Shown one piece after another: positions 17,561 through 27,711 of a stretch of DNA of 64,000 nt (the first letter of the stretch is position 1; each line of letters starts with the position of its first letter). A program made the translations under genes and the position numbers. The stretch is from positions 96,943-160,942 of the forward strand of contig BBZN01000006.1 of the NCBI GenBank assembly GCA_001304855.1, given 5' to 3'. This stretch comes from Clostridia bacterium UC5.1-1D2. GTDB lineage: Bacteria > Bacillota > Clostridia > Lachnospirales > Lachnospiraceae. Below the pieces are notes generated by a model that saw only the letters and a program-made list of their open reading frames with translations, was not told the DNA's origin and did not search any database.

Positions 17561-19048
17561 ATGAGTATATTGGAATTGACTGCCGTGGAATTGGGCAGAA
17601 AGATTAAAGCCGGGGAGATCTCCTCCCCGGAAGCCACAAAGGCTGTTTTGGATCAGATCCGGGCCGCAGAGCCCGCCGTCCACGCCTACGTTACAGTGGA
17701 TGAGGAGGGCGCTCTCATGGAAGCCCGGAAGGTTCAGAAGCAGATCGAGGCGGGCCTTCTGGACAGTCCTCTGGCCGGAGTCCCCATGGCCGTGAAGGAT
17801 AATCTGTGCACAGAAGGACTCCCCACTACATGCAGCTCCAAAATTCTGAGGGGCTTTATTCCCACTTACACGGCGGAGGCAGTGGCCAACCTTCAGAAGG
17901 CGGGAGCAGTTATTCTCGGAAAGACAAACATGGACGAGTTCGCCATGGGCAGCACCACGGAGACTTCTGCTTTCGGAGCCACCAGAAATCCCTGGAACAC
18001 GGAACATGTGCCGGGCGGCTCCTCCGGTGGCTCCTGCGCAGCTGTGGCGGCGGGGGAATGTTTTTACGCCCTTGGGTCCGACACAGGCGGTTCCATCCGC
18101 CAGCCCAGCTCCTTCTGCGGCGTAACAGGCATTAAACCTACCTACGGAACCGTATCCCGCTACGGACTTATCGCTTACGCCTCCTCCCTGGATCAGATTG
18201 GCCCTGTGGCAAAGGACGTGACGGACTGCGCTGCAATTCTGGAAATTCTGGCATCCCACGACCCGAAGGACAGCACCAGCATCCGGCGGGAGGACTGCAG
18301 CTTTACCTCCGCCCTGAGGGACGACGTAAAAGGTATGAAAATCGGAATCCCCTCCAGCTACATGGGACCGGGGCTTGAGGTGGAGGTAAAGGACGCCGTA
18401 CTGAGGGCGGCGGAGGCGCTGAAGGAAAAGGGAGCCCATGTGGAAACCTTTGACTTAGGCCTGGTGGAGTACGCCATTCCCGCCTACTATGTGATCGCTT
18501 CGGCGGAGGCCAGCTCCAACCTGTCGCGTTTCGACGGGGTTAAGTACGGGTACAGGACTCCTGATTATGAGGATCTTCACAGTATGTACAAAAAGACCCG
18601 CTCCCAGGGGTTTGGGCCTGAGGTGAAACGGAGAATTATGCTTGGTTCCTTTGTCTTAAGCTCCGGCTACTACGACGCCTATTATCTCAAAGCCCTCCGC
18701 ACGAAGGCGCTGATCAAACAGGAGTTTGACAAAGCCTTTAGAAAATATGACGTGATCCTGGCGCCTGCCTCCCCGGGCACTGCGCCGAAGCTGGGCCAGT
18801 CCCTGGGGGATCCTCTGAAAATGTACCTGGGAGACATTTACACCATCTCTGTGAACCTGGCGGGTCTTCCAGGCCTCACTCTTCCCTGCGGAAGGGACAA
18901 AGAGGGGCTTCCCATCGGACTCCAGCTTATAGGAGACTGCTTTAAGGAGAATAACATTATCCGGGCGGCCTACGCCTATGAGCAGACCAGAACTTATGAG
19001 TCCCCTGCCATAGCCAGAGAGCCGAAAGTCCCGGCAGAGACGAGATAG
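17561..19048 (+). CDS. gatA: Asp/Glu-tRNA amidotransferase subunit A
   Basis: Intact 495-residue amidase-signature enzyme. The catalytic Ser-cisSer-Lys set is visible: Lys in MAVKDNLCTEG (about residue 79), GGSSGGSCAAVAAG around 150 and GSDTGGSIRQPSSFCG with the nucleophile Ser around 175. It releases ammonia from glutamine and passes it to GatB, which amidates Asp-tRNA(Asn) or Glu-tRNA(Gln). The C-terminus has the usual NLAGLPGLTLPCG. Ribosome binding site AGGAGGACAGACG; 15 bp separate it from gatB. Confidence 0.97.
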   Translation: MSILELTAVELGRKIKAGEISSPEATKAVLDQIRAAEPAVHAYVTVDEEGALMEARKVQKQIEAGLLDSPLAGVPMAVKDNLCTEGLPTTCSSKILRGFIPTYTAEAVANLQKAGAVILGKTNMDEFAMGSTTETSAFGATRNPWNTEHVPGGSSGGSCAAVAAGECFYALGSDTGGSIRQPSSFCGVTGIKPTYGTVSRYGLIAYASSLDQIGPVAKDVTDCAAILEILASHDPKDSTSIRREDCSFTSALRDDVKGMKIGIPSSYMGPGLEVEVKDAVLRAAEALKEKGAHVETFDLGLVEYAIPAYYVIASAEASSNLSRFDGVKYGYRTPDYEDLHSMYKKTRSQGFGPEVKRRIMLGSFVLSSGYYDAYYLKALRTKALIKQEFDKAFRKYDVILAPASPGTAPKLGQSLGDPLKMYLGDIYTISVNLAGLPGLTLPCGRDKEGLPIGLQLIGDCFKENNIIRAAYAYEQTRTYESPAIAREPKVPAETR

Positions 19049-19063
19049 AGAGGAGAGAAAGTC

Positions 19064-20496
19064 ATGAGCAAACAGTATGAAACAGTCATAGGCCTGGAAG
19101 TCCACGTGGAACTGGCCACCAAAACCAAGATTTTCTGCTCCTGTTCAACGGAATTTGGAGGAGCCCCAAACACCCACACCTGCCTGTGTGCACAGGTATG
19201 CCCGGTTCCCTTCCTGTACTGAACAGGCAGGTGGTGGAATACGCCCTGGCGGTGGGGCTTGCCACCAACTGCCAGGTTAACCGGTTCTGCAAATTTGACC
19301 GCAAGAACTATTTTTACCCGGATAATCCCCAGAACTACCAGATATCCCAGCTCTATCTCCCCATCTGCCGCCACGGATGGGTGGAGATCGAAACTGCCGC
19401 AGGCAGCAAAAAGGTGGGCATCCATGAAATCCATATGGAGGAGGACGCAGGAAAGCTGATTCATGATGAGTGGGAAGACTGTTCCCTGGTGGACTACAAC
19501 CGCAGCGGCGTGCCTCTGATTGAGATTGTATCGGAGCCGGATATGAGAAGCGCCCAGGAGGTGATCGCCTATCTGGAGAAGCTGCGCCTGATTATCCAAT
19601 ACCTGGGGGCCTCGGACTGCAAGCTTCAGGAAGGTTCCATGCGGGCAGATGTGAACCTGTCTGTGCGGGAGGCAGGAGCTTCTGAGTTGGGAACCAGAAC
19701 GGAGATGAAGAATTTAAACTCCTTCAAAGCCATAGCAAGAGCCATAGAAGGGGAGACAAAACGGCAGATTGAGCTCCTGGAGGAGGGCAGGAAGATTGTT
19801 CAGGAGACGCGGCGGTGGGATGATAATAAGGAGAGCTCAAAAGCCATGCGCTCCAAGGAGGACGCCCAGGATTACCGCTACTTCCCGGATCCGGATCTGC
19901 CGCCTGTGGTCATCAGCGACCAGTGGATAGCAGATATAAAGGCCCGCCAGCCGGAGCTTCGCACAGAGAAGGCTGCCCGGTATATGGAGGAGTACCGCCT
20001 GCCCAGGTATGACGCTGAGATTCTTACCGGCTCCAAGCATATGGCCGATATGTTTGAGGAAACGGTAGGCTTGTGCAAAAAGCCAAAGGAGGCCTCCAAC
20101 TGGCTGATGACAGAGGCCATGCGCCTTTTGAAGGAGCATGAGATGGATGAGGAGGATATGAATTTTTCCCCTGCCCATCTTGCATCCCTCATTGAACTGG
20201 TGGAGAAAAATGTGGTAAACCGCACCGTAGCCAAGACTGTATTTGAGGAGATCTTCTCCAGGGACGTTGACCCGGTAAAATATGTGGAGGAGAAGGGCTT
20301 AAAGGTAGTGAACGACGAGGAGGCCCTGCGCTCAGCCGTGGAGCAGATAATAGCGGAGAATCCACAGTCTGTGGAGGATTACCGGAACGGAAAAGAGCGG
20401 GCTATGGGCTTTATCGTAGGCAGAACCATGCGCGCAATGAAGGGCAAGGCAGATCCGGGACTGGTGAACAAGCTGGTGAAAGAGCTCCTTTCCTGA
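19064..20496 (+). CDS. gatB: Asp/Glu-tRNA amidotransferase subunit B (one frameshift)
   Basis: N-terminus [28 protein letters not shown] is the GatB cradle start; one C is missing near 19180 and its return gives [16 protein letters not shown]. The rest reads through: [49 protein letters not shown], and the C-terminal YqeY-like tRNA-binding domain ending [24 protein letters not shown]. It activates the acyl-tRNA by phosphorylation and transfers ammonia. Total about 478 residues, normal for GatB. Last gene of the aspS operon. Confidence 0.95.
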
Positions 20497-20574
20497 GAGG
20501 GGATTATAAGCTGAGCTGTGGGCAGCAGGGAAGGATATAAGTAAAAAGTTTTAACTATATAAGAAAAAATTGTA

Positions 20575-20603
20575 TTGACGGAACGGCGTTGTTGGTGTAT
20601 GCT
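20575..20603 (+). promoter_or_regulatory. Promoter of the aspartate aminotransferase gene
   Basis: TTGACG (20575-20580), exactly 17 bp, then TATGCT (20598-20603), 128 bp before the ATG. The long untranslated leader (about 120 nt) shows a short inverted repeat but no riboswitch that I can name. Confidence 0.55.
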
Positions 20604-20731
20604 TGTGTACAATGTACGGAAATGTAAACCTGTGGCTGACAGATGTATGCCTGTCGGCTACACGTTGAAAATGAATATTGCGCCCCGGCAGCATGCCGCA
20701 GCCGCCCGGCGCTCAGATTAAGGAGGATATT

Positions 20732-22018
20732 ATGAAGCCATATGCAGAGATGACCAAAGAAGAACTGCTTTCACTCCGCAAGGAACTGAAGGCCCAGTAC
20801 CGCGAACTCCAGGGGAAAGATTTGAAGCTGGATATGTCCAGAGGCAAACCGTGTGTGGAGCAGCTGGACCTTTCCATGGGCCTTATGGATGTGCTCAGCA
20901 GCAATGATGATTTGACCTGCGAGGACGGAACCGACTGCCGCAATTACGGCGTGCTCACCGGCATTGATGAGGCCAAGGAACTCCTTGCAGATATGATGGA
21001 AGTGAACCCCTCCACTGTCATTCTCTACGGAAACTCCAGTCTGAACGTTATGTATGATACCGTATCCAGAGCTATGACTCACGGCATTATGGGCTGCACG
21101 CCATGGGCAAAGCTGGATAAGGTAAAATTCCTCTGTCCCGTTCCCGGCTATGACCGGCATTTCGCTATCACCGAGTATTTCGGAATTGAGATGATCAATG
21201 TGCCCATGACTCCCCAGGGGCCGGATATGGATATGGTGGAGGAGCTGGTGGCCGCCGACGAATCCATCAAGGGAATCTGGTGCGTTCCCAAGTACTCTAA
21301 TCCGCAGGCTATTCCTACTCAGACGAGACGGTGCGCCGCTTTGCAAGGCTGGAGCCGGCTGCCTCCGACTTCCGCATTTTCTGGGACAATGCATACGGGG
21401 TTCACCATCTGTACGACCATGAACAGGATCACCTGATTGAAATTCTGGCGGAGTGCAAGCGGGCAGGGAACCCTGACCTGGTTTACAAGTTCGCCTCCAC
21501 CTCCAAAATCAGCTTCCCGGGCTCCGGCATCGCCGCACTTGCAACTTCCCACAACAATCTGGAGGATATCAAGGCCCAGTTGAAGAACCAGACCATCGGC
21601 CACGACAAGGTGAACCAGCTTCGCCATGTGCGCTTCTTCGGAGATATTCACGGATGGTGGAACACATGAGGAAGCACGCCGATATTCTCCGGCCAAGTTC
21701 GAGGCCGTGGAGTCCATTCTGGACCGGGAGCTGGCAGGGCTTGGCATCGGCCAGTGGAGCACGCCCAAGGGCGGTTACTTTATCTCCTTTGATTCTATGG
21801 AAGGCTGTGCCAAGGAAATTGTTGCCAAATGCAAAAAGTCCGGCGTGGTTATGACGCCGGCAGGCGCCACCTATCCATACGGAAAGGATCCCCATGACAG
21901 CAATATCCGTATTGCGCCTACTTACCCGCCTCTGGGGGATTTGATCACCGCCACGGAGCTCTTTGCGCTGTGCGTAAAGCTCACCAGTGTGGAGAAGCTT
22001 TTAAGGGGAATGGATTAA
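20732..22018 (+). CDS. Aspartate aminotransferase, PLP-dependent (subgroup 1c-like; three frameshifts)
   Basis: After repair this is a 430-residue fold-type I aminotransferase. Visible: LDMSRGKPCVEQLDLS, YGVLTGIDEAKELLADMM, YGNSSLNVMYDTVSRAM, PGYDRHFAITEYFGIEMI, KYSNPQGYSYSD, the PLP-Asp region FWDNAYGVHHLYD, and the Schiff-base lysine in FASTSKISFPGSG. This set matches the aspartate aminotransferases of the Asp_aminotransf (PF12897) type found in actinobacteria and Firmicutes, not the MocR or AspC type. Single bases are missing near 21309 (CAGG, before GYSYSD), 21652 (GGC ATG) and 21703 (CGGCCC). Start 20732 has AAGGAGGATATT. It lies 235 bp after gatB; supplying aspartate next to AspRS/GatCAB is suggestive but it has its own promoter. 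Confidence 0.85.
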
Positions 22019-22066
22019 AAGGAAAATGATTCAAGTGTAAAAAGAGGGGCTTTATCAGATACTGAT

Positions 22067-22102
22067 AGGGAGCGGTTCATTGGAGTAATGAAGCCGCTCC
22101 CT
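22067..22102 (+). terminator. Stem-loop after the aminotransferase gene
   Basis: AGGGAGCGGTTCATT pairs with AATGAAGCCGCTCCCT across a short loop (one mismatch). It is placed as a terminator for the aminotransferase gene but no T-tract follows. Confidence 0.5.
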
Positions 22103-22167
22103 ATTGCTGTCTGCCGCCGGGCGGTACCGGAAAAGGGCAGGACTTATCTGATAAGGAGGCGCAGGCC

Positions 22168-22742
22168 ATGAGAGGCGGTTCGGGGCGGTTTAAGGGAGAT
22201 ACGATTTTTTCACCATCTATTTCATTCCGGGCACCACGGTTCTGCTGGCTTCCCGGGACAGCTGGACGGACACCAATCTGTCCGTTCTTGGAAATGCGGC
22301 GGGCCATAAGTTTCTCTTCGCCCTGTGGGGCTTTACCGTGGGTATTTACTACTGCGCCTATATTCTCTACCTATTTAATATAGGAAGATACAGGAACAAA
22401 GCGGTGAAAACTATCATATACACAGCTGCGGGATTTCTCCTCACAGCAGTTATGCTTCCCTATATGCCGGAAAAATATCCCTTCAAATCCCAGCTTCACG
22501 TGATGCTGGCATTTTTTTCCCCGATTCTTCTTGTTTCCGGTATCGTGGGTTTTCTCCGATTTCTCAGCAATAAAGACAGGCCCCGCTTTCGCAGGGCCTG
22601 GGGTATCATGTGGCTGTTGGCCGCAGGTGCATGTTTGTTTTTTGTCCGGGCAGGCTTTATCACAAGTCTTTTGGAATTGTTTACCGTTATCGGGCTCTGC
22701 GCCTACCTGCGCTATATGGAGCGGCTTCTGGTGAGGTATTAG
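22168..22742 (+). CDS. Six-helix integral membrane protein of unknown function (one frameshift)
   Basis: Start ATG 22168 with AAGGAGG upstream; the first 10 codons are in one frame and the rest in another after a change near 22198. Repaired, the protein is about 190 residues, with a polar extracytoplasmic stretch (RDSWTDTNLSVLGNAAGHK) and then five hydrophobic segments: FALWGFTVGIYYCAYILYLF, TIIYTAAGFLLTAVMLPY, MLAFFSPILLVSGIVGFL, IMWLLAAGACLFF, and SLLELFTVIGLCAYL. I do not recognise a family with certainty; the shape resembles DUF998-type proteins. Its stop overlaps the convergent dehydrogenase stop by 4 bp. Confidence 0.6.
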
Positions 22743-23924
22743 AAATCCACTTCCTCATCCTCAAAGCAGCATGTAAGCAGCTTCTCCATCTGGGCGGGGG
22801 TGATGGCTCTCGGGTTGGAACCGGTGCATGCGTCTCCTACCGCCAGCTCGGCTACAGCCGGAAGCTTCTGGAAGAATTCCTTCTGGTCGATGATTCCGCT
22901 TTCGTAATCTTTGATACAGGAAGGAATGTCCAGGGCCTGGTTCATTTCACGGAGGCGTGCGATGAGGCGTCGGTGAGCTCCTCGTCGGTATTTCCCTCCA
23001 GATGGATGTATTTTGCGATTTTTGCGTATCTTGCAGCCGCCTCAGGTTCCCTGGCGTTGAATTTTATAACCTTTGGCAGATACATGGCGTTGGCGCAGCC
23101 GTGGACGATGTGGCCGCCCGAGTAGGCAGCGCCCGTCTTGTGAGCCATGGAATGTACAATGCCCAGCAGTGCGTTGGAAAATGCCATACCGGCCAGACAC
23201 TGTGCGTCGTGCATCTTTTTGCGGGCGCCCATATCCCCGTTGTAGGAAGGAATCAGGTACTGGTTAATCATCTCGATGGCGTGGAGGGCCAGAGGATCCG
23301 TATATTCACAGTGAAGTGTGGAGACATAGGCCTCAATTGCATGGGTCATGGCATCCATACCTGTGTGTGCAGTGAGCTTCCCTGCATTGTCTCAGCCAGC
23401 GCCGGATCTACAATAGCGATATCCGGGGTGATATTAAAGTCGGCCAGGGGATATTTGATGCCCTTTCCGTAGTCTGTAATAACAGAAAATGCAGTTACCT
23501 CCGTGGCAGTGCCGGAAGTGGAAGGGATAGCGCAGAATTTGGCTTTCGTGCGCAGGGTGGGGAAGCTGAAGGGGGTGATCAAATCTTCAAAAGAAGTGTC
23601 GGGGTACTCATAAAAGGCCCACATAGCCTTTGCGGCGTCAATCGGTGAACCGCCTCCAATGGCCACGATCCAGTCAGGACCGAAGGCCTCCATGGCTTTA
23701 GCGCCTTTCATTACAGTCTCCACAGAGGGATCCGGCTCAACGCCCTCAAAAAGCTGAACCTCCATTCCCGCTTCCTCTAAGTATGAAACTACCTTATCCA
23801 GAAAACCAAAACGCTTCATGGAACCGCCGCCCACTACGACCATGGCTTTTTTTCCGTCCAAGGTTTTTAAAGCTTCCAGTGCGTTTTCACCGTGGTATAA
23901 ATCTCTTGGCAATGTAAATCTCAT
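22739..23924 (-). CDS. Iron-containing alcohol dehydrogenase (two frameshifts)
   Basis: A group III Fe-ADH of about 390 residues. NAD(P)-binding motif VVGGGSMKRFGF and IVAIGGGSPIDAAKAMW at the N-terminus, PSTSGTATEVTAFSV in the hinge, and metal ligands in GMDAMTHAIEAYVS, GIVHSMAHKTGA and HGCANAMYLP. Similar enzymes act as NADPH-dependent butanol or ethanol dehydrogenases in fermenting Clostridia. One G is missing near 23377 (after AETMQG) and one C near 22965 (LTDAL). The start MRFTLPRDLY at 23924 follows AAGGAGGATACATC. Confidence 0.9.
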
Positions 23925-24128
23925 GATGTATCCTCCTTGTATAATATATGTACGCTCAGAAGATCTCCTGCACCTGCCTTTGAGGCTGATGTTCCGCCGG
24001 CCGCACCTAAATTGAAACGTCGTACGCGCCGGGTACGCCTCGTAAATTTGTACACAGCTGACAAAAAATCATCTCGCAAAAGTTATTTTTTTAACAATAT
24101 AATTTTACCACTGTTTCCGCCTCAGTGG

Positions 24129-24168
24129 TAGATACGAAAAAGGAATACCTGTATTCCTTAACATCCCC
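24129..24168. repeat. Palindromic block, copy A
   Basis: TAGATACGAA, then AGGAATACCTGTATTCCT (24141-24158, near-perfect 18-bp palindrome), then CATCCC. The same order of parts recurs at 24544-24586. It lies 205 bp upstream of the dehydrogenase start. Confidence 0.6.
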
Positions 24169-24272
24169 GGGGGAGTATTTGGAGCGAGGGTTCATGGACA
24201 GGCACAATCCGGAGCCCGGACGGGAGGCGCAGGAATAACTTGTTTCCGGGTTTCCCACAGAGCCTGCAATAG

Positions 24273-24308
24273 AAAAGAGACGGGAAGATGACTCTTTCCG
24301 TCTCTTTT
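24273..24308. terminator. Strong hairpin with A/T flanks
   Basis: AAAAGAGACGG (24273-24283) pairs perfectly with CCGTCTCTTTT (24298-24308). It has terminator shape on both strands, but no gene ends next to it, so it may close a lost gene or a short transcript. Confidence 0.5.
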
Positions 24309-24543
24309 CGGGCAGTAAAACAAACCGTTTATATGGAGTGTTTAAACACATAAGGGGCGTTGCGCGGTAAATTCCGCATATATAAAGCGGCCTTGAGGTA
24401 GGGGTATAACATTGCACTTGAAAAACTAAGAGGTGTCAGGCCGCTCAATATGCTGTTAAGTTACAAAAACACAATTGCTCCTGATGGCGTTTGGGAGCGT
24501 GTCTTTGAATAAATATAGTTTAGCATGGTTTGTCTTTTGGGGA

Positions 24544-24586
24544 TAGATACGAATTAGGAATACCGGTATTCCTCCGGGGACATCCC
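24544..24586. repeat. Palindromic block, copy B
   Basis: TAGATACGAA, then AGGAATACCGGTATTCCT (24556-24573, perfect 18-bp palindrome), then CATCCC. Direct repeat of copy A, 415 bp away, about 95 bp upstream of hflK. It could be an operator for a dimeric regulator. Confidence 0.6.
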
Positions 24587-24666
24587 TCTGCCATCAACCC
24601 CACTGTTCATAAAGGGAATTATATGATATACTCTTTAATACTACGAAAATAAGAAAGGAGAATTCT

Positions 24667-25730
24667 ATGAACCTGTTCATGGGAAAAGGCTTTGTGCGCT
24701 CCGCAGGCGGCGGGGGCAAGGGGCAGGACACCCAAAATTTGTACAGCAACGGAAATGACGGAGGAAAGGGCGTAAAGAGGGCGCTTCTCTCTGCAAAGAT
24801 AATTATTGCAGTGGTGGTGCTGGCCATAGCTGCGCTGGATTCCTTCTATACTCTGTCGGAGAATGAGATGGCCGTGGTAACCACCTTTGGGCGTCCCGTC
24901 AGCGTGATGAACTCCGGCCCCAAATTCAAGTATCCTTTTATCCAGAAGGTTTATAAGATGTCCAAGGAGATAAGGGGAATGGCCATCGGTTATGATAATA
25001 CCTATAATACCCAGGATCCGGCCTACAGTGAAAATAATCCCCTGCCGGTTACCACGGAATCGGAGATGATAACCAGGGATTTCAACTTCGTGAATGTGGA
25101 TTTTTATATTGAATACCAGATTATAGACCCATCAAGGCCTACATAAACAGTGAATCTTCCATAGATATTTTGAAGAATCTGGCCCAGTCCTACATCAGGG
25201 ATACGGTGGGCTCCTACAGCGTGGATGAAGTCATCACCACAGGAAAGTCGGAGATCCAGGGGAAGGTGAAAACCCTGCTGTCCCAACGTCTGGAGCAGGA
25301 AGATATCGGAATCGGCATCTACAATGTTACGATCCAGGATGCGGAGCCGCCCACGGAGGCGGTGAACAATGCCTTCAAGGCTGTGGAGGACGCAAAGCAG
25401 GGCATGGACACCAAGCTGAATGAAGCCAAAAAGTACCAGTCCGAGCAGGTTCCGGCAGCCAACGCCAAAGCAGATAAGGCGGCCAGAGATGCGGAGGCTT
25501 ACCGCCAGCAGCGTATCAGCGAGGCGGAAGGACAGGTGTCCAGATTCAACGACATGTACGAGGAGTATGTAAAATATCCTCTCATTACAAAGAAGCGTAT
25601 GTTCTATGAGACAATGGAAGAGGTTCTGCCTGACCTGAAGGTGATTATCAACGGTTCCGAGGGCACCCAGACGGTGCTGCCTCTGGATTCCTTTGTGGGC
25701 AGCCCGGAAAAAGGAGGTGGCCAGCAGTGA
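24667..25730 (+). CDS. hflK: HflK-like SPFH membrane protein (one frameshift)
   Basis: A glycine-rich cytoplasmic N-terminus, one membrane helix (ALLSAKIIIAVVVLAIAALDSFYTL), then an SPFH/band-7 domain starting ENEMAVVTTFGRPVSVM and continuing INSESSIDILKNLAQSYIRDTVGSYSVDEVITTGK. A long coiled-coil follows (NAFKAVEDAKQGMDTKLNEA... and RDAEAYRQQRISEAEGQVSRFND). About 355 residues. One base is missing near 25132 (IIDP-IKAYINSE). In E. coli HflK and HflC form a vault-like complex around the FtsH protease. AAAGGAG precedes ATG 24667; the stop overlaps the hflC start by 4 nt (GTGA), showing coupled translation. Confidence 0.85.
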
Positions 25731-26608
25731 AATCAGTTGTGAAATCCATAAGAAATACGGCTATCGTTATTGTAGTTCTGGTGTTGCTTCTGGTATTTAA
25801 TCCCGTGGTGGTCACCAGAGCCAACGAATATTCCCTGATCATTCAGTTCGGAAAGGTTGTGAGGGTGGAGGACGGGGCAGGCCCTTCCCTGAAAGTGCCG
25901 TTCCTGCAGTCTGTACAGAAAATACCGAAGTACAGGATGATTTCCGACCTCTATCCCAGTGACGTAACGACGAAGGATAAGAAGGTTATGACCGTGGACT
26001 CCTTTGTAATCTGGGATATCAACGATCCTGTAAAATATTTGTCCTCCTTAAACGCCAGCAAGGAGAAAGCGGAGGTACGCCTTGGAAATGTTGTGTACAA
26101 TTCCATTAAAAATGTGCTTTCCTCCACCAATCAGGCCGATATTATATCCGGCAGGGACGGGGAGCTGGCCAAGACGATAACAGAGAACATCGGAAGCGCC
26201 ATGGATTCCTACGGCATCCATATCTATGCGGTGGAAACAAAAAAGCTGGATTTACCTGACTCCAATAAGGAATCGGTATACCAGCGTATGATTTCCGAGC
26301 GGAATAACATTGCCGCCCAGTATACGGCGGACGGCGAGTACCAGTCCTCTCTTATTAAAAATGAGACGGATAAAACCGTAAAAGAGACCATAGCAAAGGC
26401 TGAGGCTGAGGCTGAAAAGATCAAAGCCGAGGGCGAAGCTAAATACATGCAGATTCTAAGCAGCGCCTATAATGACGAGTCCAAGGCGGACTTCTATAAT
26501 TTTGTCCGCTCCCTGGATGCATTAAAGGCTTCCCTCAAGGGGGACAACAAGACGGTTATCCTGAACCAGGACAGCGAGCTTGCAAGAATTTTGTCAGGGG
26601 TGGAGTAG
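25727..26608 (+). CDS. hflC: HflC-like SPFH membrane protein
   Basis: Intact 293-residue partner of the upstream gene, starting with GTG at 25727. Membrane helix NTAIVIVVLVLLLVFNPVVVT, SPFH domain beginning ANEYSLIIQFGKVVRVEDGAGPS, DVTTKDKKVMTVDSFVIWDI in the core, LPDSNKESVYQRMISERNNIAAQY, then an Ala/Glu-rich coiled-coil (AKAEAEAEKIKAEGEAKYMQI) typical of HflC. GTG start plus 4-nt overlap implies production tied to hflK. No ftsH or other protease gene is next to it; a LysR gene follows on the other strand. Confidence 0.9.
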   Translation: MKSVVKSIRNTAIVIVVLVLLLVFNPVVVTRANEYSLIIQFGKVVRVEDGAGPSLKVPFLQSVQKIPKYRMISDLYPSDVTTKDKKVMTVDSFVIWDINDPVKYLSSLNASKEKAEVRLGNVVYNSIKNVLSSTNQADIISGRDGELAKTITENIGSAMDSYGIHIYAVETKKLDLPDSNKESVYQRMISERNNIAAQYTADGEYQSSLIKNETDKTVKETIAKAEAEAEKIKAEGEAKYMQILSSAYNDESKADFYNFVRSLDALKASLKGDNKTVILNQDSELARILSGVE

Positions 26609-26670
26609 AAAGATTCCGTTAATGTCCCCGCCCTCTGAAGGGCGGCTTAAAAATGTTGATTTGACAGCCT

Positions 26671-27612
26671 TCACTGCAGCGCCAGGGCGTGTTGCAGGGA
26701 GCTTATAACCCGCCGCAGGCAGGACAGAAATTCCCGCTCCTCCCTGGAGAAACGGTAAGAGCTTCTGTACACAAGCAAATCTTTATAGCGGTTGCCCGGA
26801 CAGCTGCAGGCCCTCTGAATGAGGCGCTGCTGCGAAAGGCAGTCCTCCGGCACAGGCGAAATCCACATATAGGAGGAAGGAATCTTCCTCAACAGCTCAA
26901 ACTGGCTGCCTCTGTCATAGATGGAAATGGTTCGTTTGGAACTTCCCACTGTGGCGGAGGCGTCCTGGGTTTCAAAGGTAAAGGAAGGATTCTGGATGTC
27001 CCCCTGGACAATCTCTATGCAGTCGGAAAAATCCAGGTAGGTGAGATTTTCCTTTTGGGCCAGGGGATGACCGGGAGACATGAGGAGATTGCAGGAAAAT
27101 TCCCACAGCTCTTTGTGTTCCAGATTTTCATCCTGAAGCATTTTCAGATAATAGGATTCATAGAGCGTCTGGCAGCGGATAATTCCTATGTCAAAGGCTT
27201 TGGCGGAGATCCCACGGATGGTGTCTCTGGAGTTGGTTTCCCTGTAATGAAGATTCATGGCCGGAGGGCTGTCCAGGGATTCCAGGTAATCTGAAAAGGC
27301 GCAGGAAATATAGGTGGCCCTGGGAACACTTAAGGCCACCTCCAGTATCCGCCGGCTGTTTTTGGCGCATAGCGACTGGATCTGTTCTTCCTGGACCAGA
27401 ATGGCTTTTGCGTAGCGGAGAAATTCTTCTCCCCCTTTGGTAGGCACCATTCCCCTGCTGGTTCTGTCAAAAATGGGACTCCCAAGATCCCGCTCCAGTT
27501 CCCGGATGATTTTGCTCAGGTGCGGCTGGTTCATATAGAAGTTCTGCGCCGCTTTGGTGATGGAACCGGTTTTTTCCACTTCCACTGCGTATTTCAAATA
27601 AGAAAGATTCAT
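26671..27612 (-). CDS. LysR-family transcriptional regulator
   Basis: Intact 313 residues. N-terminal winged helix MNLSYLKYAVEVEKTGSITKAAQNFYMNQPHLSKIIRELE with the usual LGSPIFDRTSRGMVPTKGG; substrate-binding domain from about residue 90 (EVALSVPRATYISCAF). The effector-domain sequence is not close to a family I can name. Target genes are unclear: divergent to it, 99 bp away, is the Lrp-family gene followed by D-amino-acid aminotransferase, which are the natural candidates. Confidence 0.88.
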   Translation of the reverse strand: MNLSYLKYAVEVEKTGSITKAAQNFYMNQPHLSKIIRELERDLGSPIFDRTSRGMVPTKGGEEFLRYAKAILVQEEQIQSLCAKNSRRILEVALSVPRATYISCAFSDYLESLDSPPAMNLHYRETNSRDTIRGISAKAFDIGIIRCQTLYESYYLKMLQDENLEHKELWEFSCNLLMSPGHPLAQKENLTYLDFSDCIEIVQGDIQNPSFTFETQDASATVGSSKRTISIYDRGSQFELLRKIPSSYMWISPVPEDCLSQQRLIQRACSCPGNRYKDLLVYRSSYRFSREEREFLSCLRRVISSLQHALALQ

Positions 27613-27711
27613 GGTACAACTCCATTAAAGTTTATGATATACTTAGGATACTATATTTACCAGTATATAACAGGTTCCATATTTTGAAAAGCAAAACAGC
27701 AGGGGGACGCA

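Larger units (their letters stand above)
23925..24666. other. 742-bp intergenic region with paired palindromic blocks
   Basis: Between the divergent dehydrogenase and hflK genes I find no convincing gene. It contains two copies of a palindromic block, a strong hairpin at 24273-24308, and an imperfect inverted repeat AGCGGCCTTGA (about 24389) / TCAGGCCGCT (about 24439). The 24470-24540 part is AT-richer and could be a decayed mobile element, but no transposase fragment is visible. Confidence 0.4.

Noticed and set aside
24091..24417. Minus-strand 108-residue gene
   Set aside because: No ribosome binding site, no recognisable domain, and it crosses the hairpin and a palindromic block.
24470..24540. 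Insertion sequence end or fourth copy of the AGCGTGTC repeat
   Set aside because: Only GAGCGTGTC is shared with the repeat family and no transposase or second end is visible.
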